DNA from: Nymphaea colorata
Taxonomy: Eukaryota; Streptophyta; Magnoliopsida; Nymphaeales; Nymphaeaceae
Reading direction: 5' to 3'
DNA length: 15,003 bases
Assembly: GCF_008831285.2 (NCBI RefSeq)
Contig: NW_022204740.1
Span: 22,501 to 37,503 of the forward strand
Part shown: positions 9,866 through 15,003 of the stretch, piece after piece
How the letters are laid out: the number at the start of each line of letters is the position of its first letter
Numbering within the stretch: position 1 is the stretch's first letter
Made by a program: the position numbers and the translations under genes
The notes under the pieces: generated by a model
Databases searched by the model: none
What the model saw: the letters and a program-made list of their open reading frames with translations, nothing else
Told to the model about the DNA's origin: nothing

Positions 9866-10233
9866 ATGACTATGATAAAGAAGACCTCGGGTACAGAAAT
9901 ACGAGCTTTAGCTCGACATATAGGTATGTCTGCTCAAAAAGCACGAAGGGTAATTGATCAAATTCGCGGTTGCTCCTATGAGCAAACACTTATGATACTG
10001 GAACTCATGCCTTATCGAGCATGTTACCCCATTTTCAAATTAGTTATTCCGCAGCAGCAAATGCTAGTCACAATAGGGTTTGAAAGAAGCTGATTATTAT
10101 TAGTAAAGCCGAAGTCAACGAAGGTGTTATCGTCAAAAGGTTAAAACCGCGAGCTCGGGGACGTAGTTACCCAATAAAAAGACCCACCTGTCATATAACT
10201 ATTGTATTGAGCGAAAGACCTAACTTCAATTAA
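9866..10233 (+). CDS. rpl22: 50S ribosomal protein L22, plastid (about four missing bases)
   Basis: L22 binds 23S rRNA and lines the exit tunnel with its long hairpin. Reading starts at ATG 9866 ([20 protein letters not shown]); a second ATG at 9872 is possible. It carries the family core [15 protein letters not shown] and [20 protein letters not shown] missing T near 10045 throws it out of frame just before YSAAANA, so the open frame ends early at 10093. Further missing bases near 10077 and 10097-10101 restore [28 protein letters not shown] and the end SERPNFN, with TAA at 10231-10233. The corrected length is about 123 residues. The tail after TIVL is short, and this region is variable between plants. 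Confidence 0.92.
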
Positions 10234-10293
10234 AAAATATTTGATTTTCAAAACATGACTTTTAGTTTAGAAAGAGAATATTGGTAGGTAGAT

Positions 10294-10945
10294 ATGGGAC
10301 AGAAAATAAATCCACTTGGTTTCAGACTTGTACAACCCAAAGTCATCGTTCCTTTTGGTTCGCACAACCAAAAAATTATTCCAAAGGTCTCCAGGAAGAT
10401 GAAAAAATACGGGATTGTATCAAGAATTATGTACAAAAACATATGAGAATATCCTCAGGTTTTGAAGGAATTGCACGTATAGATATTAAAAAAAGAATCG
10501 ATTTGATCCAAGTCATAATCATATTGGATTCGCCAATATGTTAATAGAGGGTCGAGCCCGAGGAATCGAAGAATTACAGACTAATGTACAAAAAAGCTTC
10601 ATTCTGTGAACCGAAGACTCAACATTGCTATCGCAAGAGTTGCAAGACCTTACGGGCAACCTAATATTCTTGCAGAATAATCGCTCTGCAATTAAAGAAT
10701 AGAGTTTCCTTTAGAAAGGCAATGAAAAAAGCTATTGAATTAGCTGAACAAGCGGATGCAAAGGGAATTCAGGTACAAATTGCAGGACGTCTCAATGGAA
10801 ACGAAATTGCCCGCGTTGAATGGATTAGAGAAGGTAGGGTTCCCCTACAGACCATTCGAGTGAAAATTGATTATTGTTCCTATCCAGTTCGAACTATCTA
10901 TGGAGTATAGGGATAAAAATTTGGATATTTTTGGATGAAGAGTAA
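10294..10945 (+). CDS. rps3: 30S ribosomal protein S3, plastid (five missing bases)
   Basis: S3 is a small-subunit head protein at the mRNA entry site, with an N-terminal KH-like domain. It starts ATG at 10294 with [12 protein letters not shown]. Single bases are missing near 10329, 10518, 10599, 10679 and 10907. With these restored the reading covers [20 protein letters not shown], the central [12 protein letters not shown] and the C-terminal [37 protein letters not shown] and [12 protein letters not shown]. The final break hides the true end: [14 protein letters not shown], with TAA at 10943-10945 rather than the apparent TAG at 10908. The corrected length is 218 residues, typical for the family. 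It lies 60 bases after rpl22. Confidence 0.94.
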
Positions 10946-11098
10946 TGGCTCCTTTCTTGCGATTCTATTCATGGATACTTATCCATGGACAGGGCAAAAA
11001 ACTCAATTAGTTTAGGTCTTTTTCCGTTTAGTCAAAACGGATCAATATATATGTTTGAATAACAATTCGATTTACCACTTTGATATGATAGAATTGCT

Positions 11099-12267
11099 AT
11101 GCTTAGTGTGACTCGTTGGGACTAAAAGAAAGAATTGGACCCTACCTAATATAAATATAAATTAATAACCAGCTCATTGCTTCGTATTCTCAAGATCCAA
11201 GGAATCGGTCATTATATGAGATAATAATCATATATTTGTAGCAACTGAAATCCTTTTTCAATAAAGTAAAAATGAATCTTGATTGATTGTAAGTTGTGAA
11301 ACCAAAATAGAGGATGCGGATGAATGGAAGGATGAGAGAAAGAGAGAAGGGGAAAAGAAATGATATATTATTCCAATATGTATGGTCTATGAATCATCTT
11401 AGAAAGGGCAATGTGATAAGGCATCATATACTATAATATAATCAATTCATCTATAATGAGATAGATTCAAAAAATAAAGAGCATTGAGTCGATAGAGACT
11501 GAGGAGATGACTCAGGGACAGATTAAATTAGAAGCTCCATTGCAGAATTCAGACCTCGACATTAATGGAGGAGAAGCTATGGAACGACGGAACCTGTGAC
11601 TGCGGAGGATTCGATTGAAAACGAATCCTAATGATCACTGGACGGGATGGCGGAACGCGCCGGGAACGAACTGATTTCTTCGAAGAGGTTATGGAGCGAC
11701 CCTACGAATAAAGCAGATAAATATAAAGAGTAAATATTCGCCCGCGAAATTTCATCCATTAAATAATCCTAATATTATTATTGTTTATTTATCGTTCATT
11801 CGCGAGGAGCTGGATGAGAAGAAACTCTCATGTCCGGTTCTGTAGTAGAGATGGAATTGAGACACTACCATCAACTATAACCCCAAAAGAACCAGGTTCG
11901 TAAACAACATAGAGGAAGAATGAAAGGAGTATCTTATCGGGGCAATCGTATTTGTTCGGTAAATATGCGCTTCAGGCACTTGAACCCGCTTGGATCACAT
12001 CTAGACAAATAGAAGCAGGGCGCCGCGCAATGACACGATAGCCCGTCGTGGCGGAAAAATATGGGTACGTAATTCCCCGACAAACCCGTACACTAAGACC
12101 CGCGGAAACACGTAGGGTTCGGGAAGATCTCTGAATATTGGGTATCCGTCGTTAAACCGGATCGAATACTTATAAATGGGCGGAGTATCAGAAACCGTAG
12201 CCAGAGCCGCTATGGAAATACGGCGCGCAAAATGCCTATACGAACAAAATTCGTTATTGCGGAATAG
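11099..12267 (+). CDS. rpl16: 50S ribosomal protein L16, plastid (two exons, about 13 missing bases)
   Basis: L16 helps shape the A site and organise 23S rRNA. Exon 1 is the nine-base ATGCTTAGT (MLS) at 11099-11107. Exon 2 runs from CCCAAAAGAACC at 11882 to TAG at 12265-12267. Exon 2 is 386 bases against the usual 399, and exactly 13 missing bases recover the full protein of 135 residues. Recovered blocks are [50 protein letters not shown] and [13 protein letters not shown]. Most losses are in short runs, but several hit a T in TAT or TATG. This is the worst-damaged gene by density that I could align fully. It lies 153 bases after rps3. Confidence 0.93.
11108..11881 (+). other. Group II intron of rpl16
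   Basis: An intron of about 774 bases follows the tiny first exon. It opens GTGACTCGTTGG, where the near-universal start is GTGTGACTCGTTGG, so one GT unit appears to be missing. Domain V is clear at about 11806-11842: GAGCTGGATGAGA, GAAA, CTCTCATGTCCGGTTC. Domain VI follows as GATGG...CCATC, with an unpaired A eight or nine bases before the 3' border CTATAAC. No internal ORF is visible. The rest is AT-rich filler with purine-rich tracts. Given the local error rate, the intron probably lacks further bases too. Confidence 0.88.
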
Positions 12268-12397
12268 GGATATCGGACCAAAGGGATATTTATGAATGAT
12301 GAAAAATATAATCTATAATCGCTGGTTTACTTATTTCTGGACAGAAAATTTCTTTTCCCCCTCGCCTCTTGCATGAAAGAACTCAAATAAAAGAAAG

Positions 12398-12756
12398 ATG
12401 ATTCAACCTCAGACCTTTTGAATGTAGCGGACAACAGCGGAGCTCGAAAATTGATGTGTATTCGAATCATAGAGCTAGTAATTACCGATATGCTCATATC
12501 GGTGACGTTATGTTGCTGTAATCAAAGAAGCAGTGCCAAATATCCCTGGAAAGATCAGAATAATCAGAGCGTAATTGTACGTACATGTAAAGAACTCAAG
12601 CGCGACAACGGTATGATAATCCGGTATGATGACAATGCAGCAGTTGTCATTGATCAAGAAGGAAATCCAAAAGGCACCCGAGTTTTGGTTCGATTGCTCG
12701 TGAATGAGACAGTTAAATTCACTAAGATAGTCTCATTAGCTCCCGAAGTATTATAA
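12398..12756 (+). CDS. rpl14: 50S ribosomal protein L14, plastid (ten missing bases)
   Basis: L14 binds 23S rRNA at the subunit interface and forms bridges to the 30S subunit. It starts at ATG 12398 (MIQPQT). A missing C near 12416 then pushes the rest, [18 protein letters not shown], into another frame. The CDS is 359 bases long; the family uses 369 (122 residues), and ten missing bases account for the difference exactly. One stretch, 12601-12660, is undamaged and reads [20 protein letters not shown]. The end [12 protein letters not shown] and TAA at 12754-12756 are standard. It follows rpl16 by 130 bases. Confidence 0.94.
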
Positions 12757-12904
12757 ATAATGAACGCTAGTAGACGAGACAATGGGTAGTAGGGTCTTTG
12801 AAATGGATAAATTAGTAGATTATGTCTCAGGCATATACCTTTAATGAAAAATAAAAAAGAAACATGTTGATTATATCAAAGCAAAAAAAAAATGATAGTT
12901 CGTC

Positions 12905-13293
12905 ATGGTAGAGACACTATTGCCGATATAAAACTTATATAAGAAATGCTGACATGGATAAAAAAGGAACAGTTCGAATACCATCCACTAATATTACCGA
13001 AAACATTGTGAAAATACTTCTACGAGAGGGTTTATCGAAAATGTTAGGAAGCACCGGGAAAACAACAAGGATTCTTGGTTTTAACCCTACGACATAGAAG
13101 AAATAGGAAAAGAGCACATAGAAATATTTAAAGCGTATCAGCAGACCAGGTCTGCGAATCTATTCCAACCTCAACGAATTCCTAGGATTCAGGCGGGATA
13201 GGGGTGTAATTCTTTCTACTTCTAGGGTATAATGACAGATCGAGAAGCTCGACTAGAAAGAATTGGAGGAGAAATTTGTTTTATATATGGTGA
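12905..13293 (+). CDS. rps8: 30S ribosomal protein S8, plastid (about ten missing bases)
   Basis: S8 is a primary 16S rRNA-binding protein of the central domain. The ATG at 12905 opens MGRDTIADI once one G is restored. Other recognisable blocks are SIRNAD-like, [40 protein letters not shown] and the C-terminal [15 protein letters not shown] with IW and TGA at 13291-13293. The observed 389 bases plus ten inferred deletions give 399, exactly the usual 132 residues. One possible substitution, Ser to Tyr at residue 12, may be real or an error. No long open frame remains on the plus strand here, so a simple gene finder would miss the gene. Confidence 0.9.
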
Positions 13294-13396
13294 GGTGATC
13301 CATCTGGTATACGAATTGATACGTAACTTCCTATTTATGAAAAAGAGAGTAGAGGTGGGTTGTCTAATGTCACTCCTCCTACATTAGTTAATACTC

Positions 13397-13404
13397 AAGG
13401 AGGT
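13397..13404 (+). promoter_or_regulatory. Strong Shine-Dalgarno site of infA
   Basis: AAGGAGGT lies eight bases before the infA ATG at 13413. It is a full match to the anti-Shine-Dalgarno end of plastid 16S rRNA, stronger than the leaders of the other genes here. It fixes the infA start. Confidence 0.75.
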
Positions 13405-13412
13405 TACCTGGA

Positions 13413-13638
13413 ATGAAAGAACAAAATTGATCCATGAAGGTTAATTACTGAATCACTTCCAATGGCATGTTCTGGGTTCGCTTAGATAACGAAGACCTGG
13501 TTCTAGGTATGTTTCAGGGCGGATACGACGTAGTTTTATACGAATACTACCAGGAGATAGAGTAAAAATAGAAGTCAGCCGTATGATCAACAAGGGACGT
13601 ATAATTATAGACTTCGCAATAAAGATTCAAACGATTAG
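13413..13638 (+). CDS. infA: Translation initiation factor IF-1, plastid (eight missing bases)
   Basis: IF-1 is a small OB-fold protein that sits in the ribosomal A site during initiation. The start ATG 13413 gives MKEQ, followed after restored bases by [31 protein letters not shown], the core [18 protein letters not shown], and [15 protein letters not shown] with TAG at 13636-13638. Observed length is 226 bases; eight missing single bases give the normal 234 (77 residues). All key OB-fold blocks are present, and the breaks match the deletion pattern of its neighbours. I therefore treat it as a functional gene rather than one of the infA pseudogenes common in rosids and Solanaceae. Confidence 0.88.
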
Positions 13639-13750
13639 GTATTTAAATTTCATGGGGATAAATTTAAGGCTCAAACACTAACTAAGGTGAATTAAAGAAA
13701 AGAGACTTATTTCTTTCAAAGAGTAGATTCGGAATTAAGGAACAACAAAT

Positions 13751-13863
13751 ATGAAAATAAGAGCTTCTGTTCGTAAGATTTGTGAAAATGTCGACTGATC
13801 CGTAGGCGAGGACGAATTATAGTAATTTGTTCTAATCCGAAACATAAACAGAGACAGGGATAA
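13751..13863 (+). CDS. rpl36: 50S ribosomal protein L36, plastid (one missing base)
   Basis: L36 is the smallest large-subunit protein, a zinc-ribbon type that stabilises 23S rRNA. It reads MKIRASVRKICE from ATG 13751. One A is missing in the A run at 13785-13788, and the rest is KCRLIRRRGRIIVICSNPKH, then KQRQG and TAA at 13861-13863. The corrected length is 37 residues, exactly the family's. Zinc ligands of the family are visible: Cys in KICEKC and in VIC, and His in NPKH. An AAGGAA eight bases upstream is a plausible ribosome binding site. Confidence 0.93.
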
Positions 13864-13942
13864 TATTTAAAAAAAAAAAAGAACTTCACTTTCTAAGAGA
13901 CCTAATGTACAAATAAATAAAGAATTTGTTTCACATGAAATG

Positions 13943-13977
13943 GATATATCCGTATATCTCTGACTCATATTTATGAG
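13943..13977 (+). other. Two small hairpins in the rpl36-rps11 spacer
   Basis: GATATA (13943-13948) pairs with TATATC (13953-13958) around TCCG. CTCAT (13964-13968) pairs with ATGAG (13973-13977) around ATTT. They lie between the rpl36 stop and the rps11 start at 13992. They are short and AT-rich, so a processing or stability role is only possible. Confidence 0.35.
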
Positions 13978-13991
13978 ATGGCAAATAGAAT

Positions 13992-14398
13992 ATGACAAAA
14001 CCTATACCAAGAATTGGTTCACGTAGAAATAGCCGTATTAGTTCACGTAAAGGGGTGTAGAACACCAATAGGAGTTATTCATTCAAGCGAGTTTCAACAA
14101 TACTATTGTTACTGTTACAGACCCACAAGGTCGGGTCGTTTCTTGGTCTTCTGCGGTACCTGTGGATTCAAGGCACAAGAAGGGTACCCCATTTGCTGCT
14201 CAAACCGCAGCAGGAAATGCTATTCGTGCGGTAAGAACCAGGGTATGCAACGAGCAGAAGTCATGATAAAGGGTCCCGGTCTCGGGAGAGATGCAGCATT
14301 ACGAGCGATTCGTAGAAGTGGTATACTATTAAATTTGTACGTGACGTAACCCCTATGCCGCATAATGGATGTAGACCGCCAAAAAAAAGGCGCGTTAG
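13992..14398 (+). CDS. rps11: 30S ribosomal protein S11, plastid (about ten missing bases)
   Basis: S11 lies on the small-subunit platform near the mRNA exit and the E site. The start ATG 13992 gives [21 protein letters not shown] break near 14055 follows, and then in pieces: [50 protein letters not shown] and [20 protein letters not shown]. The end is [18 protein letters not shown] and TAG at 14396-14398. The observed length is 407 bases against the usual 417. I could place nine or ten of the missing bases by eye, mostly G or C runs. The end of rps11 lies 75 bases before rpoA, the conserved alpha-operon order. Confidence 0.93.
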
Positions 14399-14473
14399 AA
14401 ATAAAAATGGAAAAGATTCCAATCCAAGAGAAATAAATAATTAAATGATCTCATCAAATAATATTATATTAGT

Positions 14474-15003
14474 ATGGTTCGGGAGGAAGTACCAGTACCA
14501 CTCGGACGCTACAGTGGAAGTGTGTTGAATCAAGAGCAGACAGCAAACGCCTTATTATGGTCGTTCGTTTTATCCCCACTTATGAAGGGTCAAGCCGATA
14601 CAATCGGTATCGCGATGCGAAGGGCTTTACTTGGAGAACTAGAAGGAACATGTATTACGCGCGCAAAATCTGATAAGGTACCACATGAATATTCTACGAT
14701 AGTAGGTATTGAAGAATCAGTCCATGAAATTTTAATGAATTTGAAAAAAATTGTATTAGAAGTGATCTGTACGGAACTCTCGACGCATCTATCTATGTCA
14801 GGGCCCTAGACACGTAACTGCTCAAGATATCATCTCACCACCTTCTGTAGAAATAGTTGATACTACACAGCATATAGCTGTCCTAACGAACCGGTTGATT
14901 TGTGCATTGAATTAAAAATTGAGAGGGGTCGTGGATTTGTACGAGAACCCAATAACTATCAGACGGAAGCTATCCTATAGATGCTGTATCCATGCTGTTC
15001 GAA
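14474..15003 (+). CDS. rpoA: RNA polymerase alpha subunit, plastid-encoded (partial, about eleven missing bases)
   Basis: RpoA is the alpha subunit of the plastid-encoded bacterial-type polymerase; its N-terminal domain dimerises and nucleates assembly with beta and beta'. The ATG at 14474 gives MVREEVPV. A missing base near 14498 and two more near 14550-14566 put residues 9 to about 32 out of frame. The frame is then right for the assembly core [33 protein letters not shown] and [19 protein letters not shown]. It breaks again near 14758. Later pieces include [20 protein letters not shown] and SYPIDAV at the right edge. The gene runs off the window after about 180 residues, so the C-terminal DNA-binding domain is not seen. 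Confidence 0.93.

Noticed and set aside
9866-10093. A complete 75-residue short L22
   Set aside because: The frame leaves the L22 pattern after KLV, and the rest of L22 continues in other frames to 10233.
10248-10442. Minus-strand open frame at the start of rps3
   Set aside because: Antisense to the conserved N-terminal part of S3, with no family match or ribosome site.
1-15003. A nuclear or mitochondrial copy of plastid DNA
   Set aside because: Considered because of the many breaks. Old copies gather substitutions and both kinds of indel, while here only deletions are needed and residues between them are conserved. Not fully excluded without flanking sequence or read depth.
9491-15003. Programmed frameshifting or unusual decoding across the ribosomal genes
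   Set aside because: Breaks have no common slippery motif, are at different places in each gene and number up to 13 per gene.

Overview
This window is plastid (chloroplast) DNA from a land plant, almost certainly a flowering plant. The evidence is the gene content and order: ycf15 and ycf2 on the minus strand, then trnI-CAU, rpl23, rpl2, rps19, rpl22, rps3, rpl16, rpl14, rps8, infA, rpl36, rps11 and the start of rpoA on the plus strand. This is the usual run from the inverted repeat (IR) into the large single-copy region (LSC). No trnH lies between rpl2 and rps19, so the common monocot IR layout is absent. infA is recognisable over its full length, whereas many rosids and Solanaceae have lost it. 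A magnoliid, early-diverging angiosperm or basal eudicot fits best, but that is inference.

Layout: 1-475 holds ycf15 split by an intervening sequence. 540-7270 is ycf2, the giant AAA-type protein of the chloroplast import motor. 7355-7428 is trnI-CAU. From 7598 to the right edge runs the plastid version of the bacterial S10/spc/alpha ribosomal-protein operons. rpl2 and rpl16 each carry a group II intron. The only stretches over 300 bases without coding sequence are these two introns and the ycf15 interval.

The dominant oddity is that nearly every protein gene is broken by missing single bases. I realigned each gene by eye to its remembered family pattern. Frames could be recovered with deletions alone; I never needed an insertion. 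The counts give exactly the usual lengths for rps19, rpl16, rpl14, rps8, infA and rpl36. Density is low on the left (about 19 in 6.7 kb of ycf2, 0 in rpl23, 1 in rpl2) and high on the right (13 in 399 nt of rpl16 exon 2, 10 in rpl14, 10 in rps8, 8 in infA). This looks like deletion-biased sequencing or consensus error, worse outside the IR, rather than gene decay. The genes are annotated as real, with breaks noted.

The genes work together as the plastid gene-expression core: eight small- and large-subunit ribosomal proteins plus L36 and S11, initiation factor IF1, an isoleucine tRNA for AUA codons and the alpha subunit of the plastid-encoded RNA polymerase, beside the import-motor subunit Ycf2. 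I found no previously undescribed system here.
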